From CAJXMH01 sp040220135 (GTDB lineage: Bacteria > Bacteroidota > Bacteroidia > Flavobacteriales_E > Vicingaceae), in assembly GCA_040220135.1 (NCBI GenBank), contig JAVJTT010000006.1:124001-188000 (forward strand): a stretch of 64,000 bases of DNA. Direction: 5' to 3'. Each line of letters opens with the position of its first letter. Within the stretch, counting starts at the first letter, position 1. The notes under the pieces are model-generated. The model had not been told where the DNA came from. It did not search any database and saw nothing but the letters and a program-made list of their open reading frames with translations. Shown piece after piece: positions 43,223 through 52,294 of the stretch. Both the position numbers and the translations under genes were made by a program.

Positions 43223-44719
43223 ATGAAATACTTTTTACTATCCCTTTTACTATTCTCATTTTTATTTTCAAAGGCAAGCCTAACCTTTGATTCAGAAACA
43301 GAGAAAAAAGACACCACATATCAAATTGCAAGCGATGATCCAATACTAAGAACCATTGATAGTGCAATGGCTAGTTGGAGTTTTCAAGTGAATGACTTTG
43401 CTTATGACACCACCCTTGCTCCCAAAGCTTATGTGAAACGAGATAGCTTGTACAGCTTAGAGGATAGCCTTTTAGAAATGAAGCTAGCAGCTTTAAATGA
43501 ACAAACCCCATTGGCTTTAGATTACAACAGTTATGTTAAAGCATTTATAAACCTTTACGTAAACAAAAGGCCCGAGGTAAGCAGTAAAGTACTGGGCTTA
43601 GCCCCTTATTACTTCCCCCTTTTTGAAGAAGCACTAGACAGACACAATATGCCTTTAGAACTTAAGTATTTGGCGGTTGTAGAGTCTGCTTTAAACCCAT
43701 CGGCTCGCTCTTGGGTTGGAGCCCAAGGCTTATGGCAATTTATGTATGGAACGGGTAAGATGTATGGTTTAAAAGTTACTTCATACTACGATGATAGAAT
43801 GGACCCTTACAAGGCGACAGAAGCAGCTTGTCGTTACATGAATGACTTGTATAAAATGTATGGCGATTGGAATTTGGTATTAGCAGCCTATAACAGTGGA
43901 CCGGGTAACGTAAACCGAGCGATTCGCCGATCAGGTGGACAGAAAGACTATTGGAAGATTAGACCCTTTTTACCTCGGGAAACAAGAGGGTATGTTCCAG
44001 CTTTTATAGCAGTAAATTACGTTTTGAACCACGCAGAAGAACATGGAATTTTCCCAACCGCTCCGGTTGATTTTAGTTTTGAAAATGATACCATACAAAT
44101 TAAAAGAAGTTTAAGCTTTAAACAGCTCGCTCATTATTTAAATATGGATCAAGAGATTATAAAGAAGTTAAACCCACAATATAAGTTGGGTTTTATTCCA
44201 GAGTCTGAAAAGGGCAACACACTTTGCCTTCCATTAGATTACCTTGGCTTGTTTTTAACTAATGAACAAGCAATCTATGCAGATATACGAAGAATAGAGG
44301 TTGCCGATAGTTTGGCTGGTAAAGAGAAAGAAAATCAAATGCCTGAAATGATTGTGCATCGAGTTAGAAGTGGTGAGTTTTTGGGATACATTGCCAACAA
44401 ATACAATTGCTCGGTAAGAGACTTAATGGCATGGAATAATTTGCGTTCTACAAGGTTAAATCCCGGAGACAGACTAAAAATTTACAGTAAGAATTCACCC
44501 AAAGCGAGTGTGACAAAAAAAGAAGTAAAGCCAGCTGAACCACAGCAAGCAAAAAATGGAAAATATCAGTTTCATGTGGTTCGAAGTGGAGATACTTTGT
44601 GGGATATAGCCAAGAAATACAACAATACTTCGGTGAGCGAGTTGAAACGATTAAATAGCAACCTTAACTTTAAACGACTAAAACCGGGTATGCAAGTAAA
44701 AGTCAAAGAAATTGGATAG
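43223..44719 (+). CDS. Membrane-bound lytic murein transglycosylase (MltD-like) with two LysM domains
   Basis: From ATG 43223 the protein has 498 residues; a TTG five codons earlier is less likely. The signal peptide ends near SKA. The transglycosylase domain at about 130-275 contains the catalytic Glu in AVVESALNP (about residue 153), then GAQGLWQFMYGTGKMYGL and LVLAAYNSGPGNVNRAI. LysM domains lie near 375-420 (VRSGEFLGYIANKYN) and 452-497 (VRSGDTLWDIAKKYN). It cleaves peptidoglycan glycan strands with anhydromuramyl ends. The next gene overlaps its stop. Confidence 0.93.
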   Translation: MKYFLLSLLLFSFLFSKASLTFDSETEKKDTTYQIASDDPILRTIDSAMASWSFQVNDFAYDTTLAPKAYVKRDSLYSLEDSLLEMKLAALNEQTPLALDYNSYVKAFINLYVNKRPEVSSKVLGLAPYYFPLFEEALDRHNMPLELKYLAVVESALNPSARSWVGAQGLWQFMYGTGKMYGLKVTSYYDDRMDPYKATEAACRYMNDLYKMYGDWNLVLAAYNSGPGNVNRAIRRSGGQKDYWKIRPFLPRETRGYVPAFIAVNYVLNHAEEHGIFPTAPVDFSFENDTIQIKRSLSFKQLAHYLNMDQEIIKKLNPQYKLGFIPESEKGNTLCLPLDYLGLFLTNEQAIYADIRRIEVADSLAGKEKENQMPEMIVHRVRSGEFLGYIANKYNCSVRDLMAWNNLRSTRLNPGDRLKIYSKNSPKASVTKKEVKPAEPQQAKNGKYQFHVVRSGDTLWDIAKKYNNTSVSELKRLNSNLNFKRLKPGMQVKVKEIG

Positions 44720-45722
44720 AATAACAGGGATCATAGCGGCATTTCTTATTGCGCTTGCGTTTAGCGCATGTGATGGCGTTAATAAGAACATTGATAAAGA
44801 GCTTTTACCCCAGAGCAGTGGTAAATATGGAGAAGTCTTGGTGGTCATTGACACAGCTTATGAAAATGGTAAAAGCGGAAAGCAAGTCCGTCAGATTTTC
44901 AATAAAATGATGGTGGGTCTTCCACAAGCTGAAACCATGTTCAGAATGTCAACGGTAGCGCCGGCTTCTTTCAAATCAATTTTAAAACGAAGCAGGAATA
45001 TTCTCAAACTCCATATTGGTAATAATCGTAAAACGAATATCAATATTGAGGAAGATGTATGGGCAAAAAATCAGCTTATGATTCAAATTACCGCAGCGTC
45101 TGATACTGACGCTGCGAGAATTTTAAGAAAGAACCAACAAACAATAAGAGACTACTTTAATGAGAAAGAGTTGGATCGTTTAAAAAACCAATACGCTAAA
45201 AACCCACAAGAAAAATTAATAGAGGATATAAAAGACAAGTACGATATCTCTCTGCTTATACCTCCGGGATTCATCTTAATGGAAAACAATGAAAAAGGCT
45301 TTTGGATTAGAAAAGAGAAGAAAGTAGGAAAACACCAAGTTACTCAAGGGTTAATGGTTTACCGAACACCCTATGTAAGTGATTCACTTTTTCTTTTAAA
45401 GCAGATGATTGCAAGTCGAAATAAATTTACGAAACCAAATATTGAAGGGGCTAGAGATAGCTCTTACATGAAGGTATATGAAGAATATCCTACTGACACC
45501 TCCGAAATAAACCTTAATCAGAATTACGTAAAAGTTTATCGTGGACTCTGGAACATGGAAAATGACTTTATGGGCGGACCCTTTTTACACTATACCTTAG
45601 TAGATACCACAAATTCAGAATTAGTTCATTTAGATGGATTCGTCTTTGCACCTAAGTTTGGAAAAAGAGAGTATTTGCGAGAGTTACAAGCAATAATGAG
45701 AACGGCAAAGCTGAATAATTAG
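44712..45722 (+). CDS. DUF4837-family lipoprotein
   Basis: The 336-residue protein has a lipobox-like LALAFSAC near residue 20, so it is likely a lipoprotein. The mature part shows the family pattern: LLPQSSGKYGEVLVVID, FRMSTVAPASFKSILKRSRNIL, VWAKNQLMIQI, then the second half ILMENNEKGFWIRKE and DFMGGPFLHYTLVDTTNSELVHLDGFVFAP. DUF4837 is a Bacteroidota family without known activity. It starts at TTG 44712, eight bases inside the transglycosylase gene, hinting at a cell-wall link. Its stop overlaps the convergent recO stop by four bases. Confidence 0.85.
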   Translation: MDRITGIIAAFLIALAFSACDGVNKNIDKELLPQSSGKYGEVLVVIDTAYENGKSGKQVRQIFNKMMVGLPQAETMFRMSTVAPASFKSILKRSRNILKLHIGNNRKTNINIEEDVWAKNQLMIQITAASDTDAARILRKNQQTIRDYFNEKELDRLKNQYAKNPQEKLIEDIKDKYDISLLIPPGFILMENNEKGFWIRKEKKVGKHQVTQGLMVYRTPYVSDSLFLLKQMIASRNKFTKPNIEGARDSSYMKVYEEYPTDTSEINLNQNYVKVYRGLWNMENDFMGGPFLHYTLVDTTNSELVHLDGFVFAPKFGKREYLRELQAIMRTAKLNN

Positions 45723-46408
45723 GCAAACACAGCTTGTAACACCTCTAAGCTTTTTAAACGACTTATGTTTCCACCAAACTGAGCTTCGAAGTACAATAGG
45801 TAGAAGTTTAAAAGCTTACTTCTTTCATTTCTATTCAATGAATTTCCTGAAAGAAAGCGTTTCACCGGCTCATTAAGACCAAATTCAAAATCTTGATGCG
45901 TAGGTTTATTTGAAACGAATTGTGATTCTCGATAATCAAAGTACTCTCCGTCGGTGTTGAAGTTAGGCTGAAAGCCCAAGATCTGACTTAACTCATGAAC
46001 AAAGCTTAAGTTAAAGCTTGAAAGGCTTGTGTCCTTTTCCTCCAGCATACTTGACTTTTTCCAAAGAAAATTAAATAGTTCATCGTGCAAATCCTCTTCG
46101 GGAATCAATTTTAAACTTAGCTCTGCTAAGAACAGCTTAATGGCAGATCTCATTACCCCATATTGACCCTCAAAGTTAGTTTCTAATAAAGCTTCCTTGA
46201 CTCTATGGATGCTTTTGTTGGGCGAGAAGTTAAAGTGAATTACAAGCCTATTAAAAGGCTGAAATGAGGTGGCTTGGTTCTGTTTATTTCTTTTTCTGGA
46301 AGAAATAAGTGTAATTAACCCCTTTGATTTGGTGTATGCTTTTATAATTAGGGATTGGTCGCCATATTTTATGCAGCTCAAAATGATTGCTTGAGATTGG
46401 CAGTTCAT
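45719..46408 (-). CDS. recO: DNA repair protein RecO
   Basis: The protein has 229 residues. The N-terminal OB fold reads QAIILSCIKYGDQSLIIKAYTKSKGLITLIS, followed by LVIHFNFSPNKSIHRVKEALL and a helical C-terminal half with SFVHELSQILGFQPN. It brings RecA to SSB-coated single strands in the RecFOR pathway. The Bacteroidota form often lacks the zinc cysteines seen in Deinococcus, and none are visible here. It lies one base after porZ on the same strand. Confidence 0.92.
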   Translation of the reverse strand: MNCQSQAIILSCIKYGDQSLIIKAYTKSKGLITLISSRKRNKQNQATSFQPFNRLVIHFNFSPNKSIHRVKEALLETNFEGQYGVMRSAIKLFLAELSLKLIPEEDLHDELFNFLWKKSSMLEEKDTSLSSFNLSFVHELSQILGFQPNFNTDGEYFDYRESQFVSNKPTHQDFEFGLNEPVKRFLSGNSLNRNERSKLLNFYLLYFEAQFGGNISRLKSLEVLQAVFA

Positions 46409-46409
46409 T

Positions 46410-48719
46410 TTATCTCCTGTAAAGCAGTTTTCCGATTTCTGTTTCTAAGTTTTCTTCCTCATCTTGTCCACTGCTAAAAACCAAATAAATACCGGTAGCA
46501 ATTTCTTCATTTTCAAAGTTTTTTCCATTCCATTGAACTTGTCCCCCTTTTGAAACTAATTCGTTTATGATTCTACCATTAACATCGGTAATTTTCACTT
46601 TAGTATTATCCATTAGCCCGCTAATGGTGATTGGTCCATTGTAGCCGGGATTAACAGGGTTTGGAAAAACGACAACCTCAGAGAGGTCATCTTTGCCTTC
46701 AATGGCACTGCCCCGAAAAGAAACTATCCCCAAGCCTGTAGCAAAATAGACCTCCCCGGTAGCATTATCTACCGCAACTTTTAAAACTGAATTAGAAACC
46801 AATGGACTATTTTCCGTTGTGAAGTGATAGATTTCTTCTTGCCCATCTTCAGAAAGTAGAAAAACACCTTTTGATTCGGTCGCAATCCACTTTCGGTTAC
46901 TTCCATCTACTTCGATATCGTTAATCGTTTCTTCTGCAAAAATTTCTTCAACAACACCATCTCTTTCTGCTAATATACGCTCAGCGTCGGTAATCCCATC
47001 ATCAAAAATGGTAGATGGAGAATAAAATACCACCAAGCCTGAAGAGGTACCTACCCAAATGGCGCCGTTTAAGTCTTCTTCAAAAGTTATTCCTCGAATG
47101 CCGGGTAAGCCTCCTTTGCCTTCTTCCTGTCGGATAATTAAAAACTCATCATCTGCAACGTTATCAATTGTCTCATTGTCATTAAATACTAAAATTTGGT
47201 TGAGCCTTGGGAGAGCAATCCATTTGTGATTGTCATTCGTAACAATTAATTCCTTTATTGCTATTTCTTCACTTTGAAGGGAGTCAGAAAAATCAAAACT
47301 ACGCCAAGAGCCATCTGTTTTTTTAACAGATAAGCTTTTAGTGGTATAGGAGTTAACCACCCAGAGGTTTTCATCGTCATCAAACTCTACTTCACCAACT
47401 CCGATCCAATCAAAGGCGCTTAATGCATCTCTAATTACAAGGCTAGAGTTTTGGGTATTGTAGTTTTTAAAAGGAAGTTTATTTTTCCATTCAAACAAAC
47501 CAAAAGCCCAACTGCCAAAAAGAACGTGGTTTTCATCCGAAGGGTTAATTTTTACACTTAGCATATCATGCGTTCCCTGGATAGAAGGGGTTGAAGCTTC
47601 TAAATAACTAGTCCACGTATTGTTCGATAAATGATAGATTCTACTTGATTGGTTAGTATTTGAATAGGTGAAATTATGCCCCCCGGCAACCGCCCAAACT
47701 TCTCCATTTAAGGCATCTATGTCAAAAACCTTTCGTTCAAAAGGACCGTTTGGTTTTATTTGAGAGACTCTATTTCCGTTTTCATCATACAATAGCAATG
47801 GGTAATAGTTATCTAAAATAAATAATTGTTTGTTTACTGTAAATGCTGACAGAATTTGAAAAGTTTCTAAAGTGTAGGAGTTTAGTGCATTAAAAGATGG
47901 ATCCAGCAAGGAGTATTGATTGGTGGATATGTAGGTGAGCTGATTATTTGATGTAGAATGAGTAACATATTTTATGCCTGATAACGCTGCTACAGACTGT
48001 TTGCTATTCAAAGAGAAGACAGAATCAATGTCATTACTAGGATTTTTAATAACAACATAGCCACTTTGATTAAATTCAAATAACTTTCTTGCTATTCTGC
48101 CTTTTTTAAAATCGTCTAAAGTCCAATTATTAAAATCCAAGAGGTTTGAACTAAGCGCAGCTTTGTAGATCCCTAGGTTTGTGGCTGCAAAAATTTCCTG
48201 ATCGTCAACAAAAACTGAGTTAACCCCGAACTCTATGCCATTGTTTGAAAACAAATAACTGTCTGAAATTTCTTTCTTCGATAGGTTTAATTGCACAACC
48301 CCAAAACCACAGGCTAAGTAGGCATTTTCACCTTTAATAAATATGTCGTTAACAGCCTTATTTGTAACACGGCTGTAATCTCGGAGAAAAGGGATATTTG
48401 TGACAATACCATTTTGAATGAGGTCAATATTAGAATTGTTGTAAACAACGATCAATGTCCGGGTAAGGACATTATAAGCAAGCTTTTGAACGCTTACTTC
48501 GCTCAAAAGATTCACTTTCGACCATCTGGTGATAGAACCATCATTGGCATTGAATATAAAAACACCAGATTGTGTGCCGCAAAATAATTGGTTACCATTT
48601 CTTGCCATAGAAACCCCACTTTGATAGGGCAAATGATCTGACCAGCTTCCGATAGGCTTTAATTGACCGTAAATCAATGCAGAAAAGAGGAGAAAAAAAC
48701 TAAGTGATATTGCTTTCAT
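46410..48719 (-). CDS. porZ: Type IX secretion system propeller protein PorZ
   Basis: The protein has 769 residues from ATG 48719 (MKAISLSFFLLFSALIYGQ), a clean signal peptide. The longer frame runs through the divergent tRNA promoter and is rejected. Two beta-propeller-like modules fill the mature part: QLFCGTQSGVFIFN, AYLACGFGVVQLNLS and EIFAATNLGIYKA in the first, and AIWVGTSSGLVVFYSP and KWIATESKGVFLLS in the second. The C-terminal domain has VVFPNPVNPGYNGPITISGL, VKITDVNGRI and ATGIYLVF. This matches PorZ, a surface component of the T9SS attachment complex. The recO neighbour is also typical for porZ. Confidence 0.85.
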   Translation of the reverse strand: MKAISLSFFLLFSALIYGQLKPIGSWSDHLPYQSGVSMARNGNQLFCGTQSGVFIFNANDGSITRWSKVNLLSEVSVQKLAYNVLTRTLIVVYNNSNIDLIQNGIVTNIPFLRDYSRVTNKAVNDIFIKGENAYLACGFGVVQLNLSKKEISDSYLFSNNGIEFGVNSVFVDDQEIFAATNLGIYKAALSSNLLDFNNWTLDDFKKGRIARKLFEFNQSGYVVIKNPSNDIDSVFSLNSKQSVAALSGIKYVTHSTSNNQLTYISTNQYSLLDPSFNALNSYTLETFQILSAFTVNKQLFILDNYYPLLLYDENGNRVSQIKPNGPFERKVFDIDALNGEVWAVAGGHNFTYSNTNQSSRIYHLSNNTWTSYLEASTPSIQGTHDMLSVKINPSDENHVLFGSWAFGLFEWKNKLPFKNYNTQNSSLVIRDALSAFDWIGVGEVEFDDDENLWVVNSYTTKSLSVKKTDGSWRSFDFSDSLQSEEIAIKELIVTNDNHKWIALPRLNQILVFNDNETIDNVADDEFLIIRQEEGKGGLPGIRGITFEEDLNGAIWVGTSSGLVVFYSPSTIFDDGITDAERILAERDGVVEEIFAEETINDIEVDGSNRKWIATESKGVFLLSEDGQEEIYHFTTENSPLVSNSVLKVAVDNATGEVYFATGLGIVSFRGSAIEGKDDLSEVVVFPNPVNPGYNGPITISGLMDNTKVKITDVNGRIINELVSKGGQVQWNGKNFENEEIATGIYLVFSSGQDEEENLETEIGKLLYRR

Positions 48720-48756
48720 AAGCTTTGTAAAACAGAATAAATCAAACAAAAAAGGG

Positions 48757-48790
48757 TTGTTTTTATTGCCTAAATTTAGGAGTATATTTG
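48757..48790 (+). promoter_or_regulatory. tRNA-Arg promoter
   Basis: TATATTTG at 48783-48790 is an exact TAnnTTTG box; TTG at 48757-48759 lies 23 bases before it. The tRNA starts 14 bases after the box. The promoter lies in the 84-bp gap between porZ and the divergent tRNA. Confidence 0.6.
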
Positions 48791-48803
48791 CAAAAAAATA
48801 TTT

Positions 48804-48877
48804 GGCTCCGTAGTTCAACTGGATAGAATATCAGATTTCGGCTCTGAGGGTTGAGGGTTCGAATCCTTCCGGAGTCA
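48804..48877 (+). tRNA. tRNA-Arg (anticodon TCG)
   Basis: The cloverleaf is complete in 74 bases. GGCTCCG pairs with CGGAGTC in the acceptor stem (one G-T), the anticodon stem is TCAGA/TCTGA, and the loop TTTCGGC carries TCG. The T arm contains GGTTCGAATCC. The discriminator base is A and the CCA end is not encoded. It reads CGN arginine codons, with CGA by direct pairing. Confidence 0.95.
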
Positions 48878-48889
48878 CAAGTTCATCAA

Positions 48890-48915
48890 AAGATCGCGAT
48901 AAGCGGTCTTTTTTT
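48890..48915 (+). terminator. tRNA-Arg terminator
   Basis: AAGATCGC (48890-48897) pairs with GCGGTCTT (48903-48910), with one G-T pair, around GATAA and is followed by a run of T. The gap from here to 49036 holds another small hairpin, TCTATTC/GAATAGA at 48984-49004, near the end of the convergent methyltransferase gene. Confidence 0.85.
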
Positions 48916-49036
48916 ATGCAAACCCGCCAAGTGTCAGAAAATCAGTAGGTTGTGTTTTTAGCGTTAATACATAGAAACAATACTCTATTCCAGAAACGAA
49001 TAGAATTCATTAAACAGGCTTGAAACGGCCGAAAAC

Positions 49037-49924
49037 TTACTTTTTCCTAAAAACATAAATTTGTGAAGAGTAACCGGGGGACTTTCCAGCTTTGGCTTTG
49101 ATGTTAGAAATGAATCCAGTAAAAAAGGCATTAAAAATATTGGCTGAACCGTTTTTATACTTTTCGCTCAACATGCTGACATAATAGCTATCAAATTTCA
49201 TTGGTAGTGTTTCTTCTAATATAAATCCATTCGACTCAAACAAAGTTTTGATATCAGCCTTTTTAAAATGATATAGATGACGAGGAACATCGTAGGCCGC
49301 CCAAAAATGTTTGTACTTAGTCGCATCATAAGAGTCATGATTTGGAACAGCAATTATGGCCTTTCCTCCTGACTTCAATAAGTAGTGAATTTTATCTACC
49401 CTTTCATTCAATGGATATACGTGTTCAAGTACATGCCACATGCTTACAATATCAATACTGCTATGCTTTATTTCATTTAATGCACTTTCTTCATTAACTT
49501 CCAGCTGATGGTTCTCAATAGAAAATTCTCTAGCTTTTTTTGAAGGTTCAATTCCCTTGGTTTGGTAACCGGCTTTTTTACATGTTGCTAAAAACTCCCC
49601 GGTTCCACTGCCAATATCTAAAAGGGTTTTACCTTCCGAAACTCTCTCAATTAAGTTAAGTTTCTGCTTAAGCGTTATGTTCCTTACCTTTTGGTAAAGA
49701 AAGTTGATAAATCCCCTCGAACTATTGCTATGGGAAATGTACTCTTCAGATTCATAATAGGGTCCAATGTCCTTTTCTTCAGGGACCGGGTTTGTAAATC
49801 GAAATCCACAAGCATTGCAGTCATTGATCTTAAAAGTTTCTTGTGATACGGTATAATCTTTACAACTTAGTGCCTTTTTAAAGGTGTTGTGACCACAAAT
49901 TGGGCAAGCGCTATATTCTTTCAT
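49037..49924 (-). CDS. Class I SAM-dependent methyltransferase with N-terminal zinc-binding cysteines
   Basis: The 295-residue protein begins with a four-cysteine zinc knuckle (CPICGHNTF and DCNACGFRFTNPVP, about 7-45). The methyltransferase core follows: GKTLLDIGSGTGEFLATCKKAGY (SAM motif I), GIEPSKKAREFS, then IDIVSMWHVLEHV and LKSGGKAIIAVPNHDSYDATKYKHFWAAYDVPRHLYHF. This layout is typical of methyltransferases acting on sugars or small molecules, often beside glycan genes. The substrate here is unknown. It is the last gene of the mnmG run, and a parS site lies 14 bases before its start. Confidence 0.88.
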   Translation of the reverse strand: MKEYSACPICGHNTFKKALSCKDYTVSQETFKINDCNACGFRFTNPVPEEKDIGPYYESEEYISHSNSSRGFINFLYQKVRNITLKQKLNLIERVSEGKTLLDIGSGTGEFLATCKKAGYQTKGIEPSKKAREFSIENHQLEVNEESALNEIKHSSIDIVSMWHVLEHVYPLNERVDKIHYLLKSGGKAIIAVPNHDSYDATKYKHFWAAYDVPRHLYHFKKADIKTLFESNGFILEETLPMKFDSYYVSMLSEKYKNGSANIFNAFFTGFISNIKAKAGKSPGYSSQIYVFRKK

Positions 49925-49938
49925 TGAAAAATTGATGG

Positions 49939-49954
49939 TGTTTCACGTGGAACA
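49939..49954. promoter_or_regulatory. parS centromere site (ParB binding), copy 1
   Basis: TGTTTCACGTGGAACA on the plus strand reads TGTTCCACGTGAAACA on the other strand, identical to the 16-bp ParB site defined in Bacillus and conserved widely in bacteria. It occupies the gap between the methyltransferase start and the mnmG stop (49955). Such sites cluster near oriC and load ParB/SMC for chromosome segregation. Confidence 0.92.
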
Positions 49955-51814
49955 TCAACGCCCAAAGTGTATCAACAAGACAGAAATGTCGGATGGAGAA
50001 ACCCCGCTAATTCTTGAAGCTTGGCCAATTGTTTTGGGCTTAATGTTGTTTAATTTTTCTCTTGCTTCAGATGAAATTGATTGGAGCTTGGAGTAATCAA
50101 AATCATCATGAATTTTTACATCTTCTAGGCGATGAAGTTTATCAGCCATCTCCCTCTCTCTCTCGATGTAACCGCTATACTTTATTTTAATTTCAGCTTG
50201 CTCCAAGCATTCTGTAGAGAATCGATCAAGATCAAACTGACTGAACTCTTCTTTTTGCCAATCTTCAATAGAAACTTGAGGTCTTGCTAAAATAGAAGCA
50301 AGCTTTACTTTCTGTTTTATGGGGCTTGTTCCAGATTCTTTTAAATAAGGGTTTGCGATTTCAGGGCTTATGCTGCTATTTTCTAGAAAGTTGATAATGT
50401 TGTCGGTTTCTTCTTTTTTCTGTTCTACCTTGCGCAATCGCTCGTCGCTAGCTAAGCCAACTGAATGAGATAGGGGTGTTAGTCTTTCATCCGCGTTATC
50501 TTGACGGAGAAGTATTCTATATTCAGCCCTCGAGGTAAACATACGATAAGGTTCTTTAGTGCCTTTTGTAATTAAATCATCAATCAATACTCCAATGTAA
50601 GCCTGATCTCTTTTTAGAATGAGGCTTTCTTTGCCTTGGACTTTCAGGCTTGCATTTAAGCCTGCCATTAATCCTTGCCCTCCTGCTTCTTCATAACCCG
50701 TAGTGCCGTTAATTTGGCCTGCAAAGTAAAGGTTTTGTACTAGCTTTGTTTCTAAGGTATGTTGCAGTTGTGTAGGCGGAAAATAGTCGTATTCAATAGC
50801 GTAGCCTGGTCTAAATAATTTAACCTTTTCAAAACCAGGAATATGTTTAATCGCTTCAATTTGAACATCCATGGGAAGGCTCGTTGAAAAGCCATTAACG
50901 TAAATTTCTACTGTATTCCATCCTTCTGGTTCAACAAATATTTGGTGTCTGTCACGAGATGCAAAACGCTCAATTTTTTCTTCAATCGAAGGGCAGTAGC
51001 GTGGGCCGGTGCCTTCGATGGAGCCGCTAAACATCGGAGAGCGGTCAAGTCCACTTCTTAAAATATCATGAACATTTGGGTTGGTGTAGGTAATGTGGCA
51101 GCTCTTTTGTTCTTGAAGTGTTTTAGTGTCTGTAAAAGAAAATTTAGATGGGAATTTATCGCCCTCTTGTTCTTCCATTTTTGAATAGTCTAAAGACCTG
51201 GAATCAACTCTTGGGGGGGTTCCGGTCTTCATTCTACCATGGTCGAAACCTAATTCTATGAGTTGTTCAGTAATTCCTTTAGAGTTTCTTTCTCCTGCTC
51301 TACCTCCGCCAAAGTTCTTGTCGCCAACATGAATCAAGCCATTAAGAAATGTGCCATTCGTGAGTACCACAGATTTCGACTTTATCTCCAGACCAAGTGA
51401 AGTTTTAACGCCCTTTACTTGGCCTTTTTCAACAATGACGCTTGTTACGGTATCTTGCCAGAAATCAACATTCTCAGTTTGTTCTAGCATAAGCCTCCAC
51501 TCTTGTGCAAATAACCAACGATCAGACTGTACTCTTGGACTCCACATGGCAGGCCCTTTAGATAAGTTTAGCATTCTGAACTGAATGGCTGTTCTATCAG
51601 CAACAATTCCGCTGTATCCGCCCATTGCATCCAATTCTCTTACAATTTGTCCTTTGGCCACGCCACCCATCGCTGGGTTGCATGACATTTGGGCAATGGT
51701 GCCCATGTTCATGGTGATCAACAGGGTGGAGGATCCGGAGTTCGCAGCTGCAGCTGTAGCCTCGCAACCGGCATGCCCGCCTCCCACTACAATTACATCA
51801 TATTCTTTAAGCAT
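49955..51814 (-). CDS. mnmG: tRNA uridine-5-carboxymethylaminomethyl modification enzyme MnmG (GidA)
   Basis: The 619-residue protein is full length. FAD binding is by VIVVGGGHAGCEATAAAAN near 6-24, followed by the family blocks NPAMGGVAKGQIVRELDAMGG, KGPAMWSPRVQSDR, GTFLNGLIHVG, GRMKTGTPPRVD, and CPSIEEKIERF. The C-terminal domain that binds MnmE includes MFTSRAEYRILLRQDNADERLT and KYSGYIEREREMADKLHRLED. With MnmE it installs cmnm5U at wobble U34. The gene is directly bracketed by two parS sites, and GidA genes are commonly origin-proximal. Confidence 0.97.
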   Translation of the reverse strand: MLKEYDVIVVGGGHAGCEATAAAANSGSSTLLITMNMGTIAQMSCNPAMGGVAKGQIVRELDAMGGYSGIVADRTAIQFRMLNLSKGPAMWSPRVQSDRWLFAQEWRLMLEQTENVDFWQDTVTSVIVEKGQVKGVKTSLGLEIKSKSVVLTNGTFLNGLIHVGDKNFGGGRAGERNSKGITEQLIELGFDHGRMKTGTPPRVDSRSLDYSKMEEQEGDKFPSKFSFTDTKTLQEQKSCHITYTNPNVHDILRSGLDRSPMFSGSIEGTGPRYCPSIEEKIERFASRDRHQIFVEPEGWNTVEIYVNGFSTSLPMDVQIEAIKHIPGFEKVKLFRPGYAIEYDYFPPTQLQHTLETKLVQNLYFAGQINGTTGYEEAGGQGLMAGLNASLKVQGKESLILKRDQAYIGVLIDDLITKGTKEPYRMFTSRAEYRILLRQDNADERLTPLSHSVGLASDERLRKVEQKKEETDNIINFLENSSISPEIANPYLKESGTSPIKQKVKLASILARPQVSIEDWQKEEFSQFDLDRFSTECLEQAEIKIKYSGYIEREREMADKLHRLEDVKIHDDFDYSKLQSISSEAREKLNNIKPKTIGQASRISGVSPSDISVLLIHFGR

Positions 51815-51823
51815 AAGCTTTAG

Positions 51824-51839
51824 GGTTTCACGTGGAACA
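51824..51839. promoter_or_regulatory. parS site, copy 2
   Basis: GGTTTCACGTGGAACA matches 15 of 16 bases of the site at 49939-49954; only the outermost base differs. It lies between the mnmG start (51814) and the ybeY stop (51842), in the same orientation as copy 1. Together the two sites bracket mnmG. Confidence 0.88.
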
Positions 51840-51841
51840 CA

Positions 51842-52294
51842 CTAGATTTCGGAGCGCAAAGTTAGGCAAAAATCCTCTTGAGCCCTTATTTCTCGCTGCT
51901 TAGCCTCTGTGTTGTCTGAGTAGCCCATTAAGTGAAGCAAGCCATGCGCCATCACTCGATCTAGTTCATCCTTAAAGTCGACTTTCAATTGGTTTGCATT
52001 ATCTTTTAGCCGGTCTACGCTTATAAATAGGTCTCCAGAAACCACTCTGTCTACTACGTAATCGAAGGTTATAATGTCGGTATAGTAGTCATGTGCTAAA
52101 TGCTTCTTGTTTAGCTCTAAAAGGTATTCATCGTTACAAAAAATAAAATTGATCTCACCTAAGTGATAGTTGAAGTGTTCAAAGACCAAAAGGAGCCACT
52201 TATGGTAGAAATTAGGTTGACCTACTTTAAAGTCAGTATCTACTGAGTGGAAATGAATTTGAGCCAATTGGGAGCAATTACCTTTGAAACTCAA
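51842..52294 (-). CDS. ybeY: Endoribonuclease YbeY (16S rRNA maturation)
   Basis: The protein has up to 150 residues. Family features are NFIFCNDEYLLELNKKHLAHDYYTDIITFDY, GDLFISVDRLKDNA and the metal-binding site MAHGLLHLMGYSDN. Two histidines of the usual HxxxHxxxxxH triad are present, and the third position reads Asn in GYSDN, a substitution also seen in some relatives. It should process 16S rRNA 3' ends and act in ribosome quality control. The start is unsure: TTG 52294 overlaps the ATPase gene by 17 bases, TTG 52267 begins closer to the conserved domain, and no ATG exists. The mnmG gene follows. Confidence 0.88.
   Translation of the reverse strand: MSFKGNCSQLAQIHFHSVDTDFKVGQPNFYHKWLLLVFEHFNYHLGEINFIFCNDEYLLELNKKHLAHDYYTDIITFDYVVDRVVSGDLFISVDRLKDNANQLKVDFKDELDRVMAHGLLHLMGYSDNTEAKQREIRAQEDFCLTLRSEI

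Noticed and set aside
46410..48818. Longer porZ start at 48818
   Set aside because: The extra 33 residues overlap the promoter of the divergent tRNA-Arg and would push the clear signal peptide inside the protein.
48804..48915. tRNA-Arg as an integration site for a mobile element
   Set aside because: No integrase and no repeated copy of the tRNA 3' end was found in the window.
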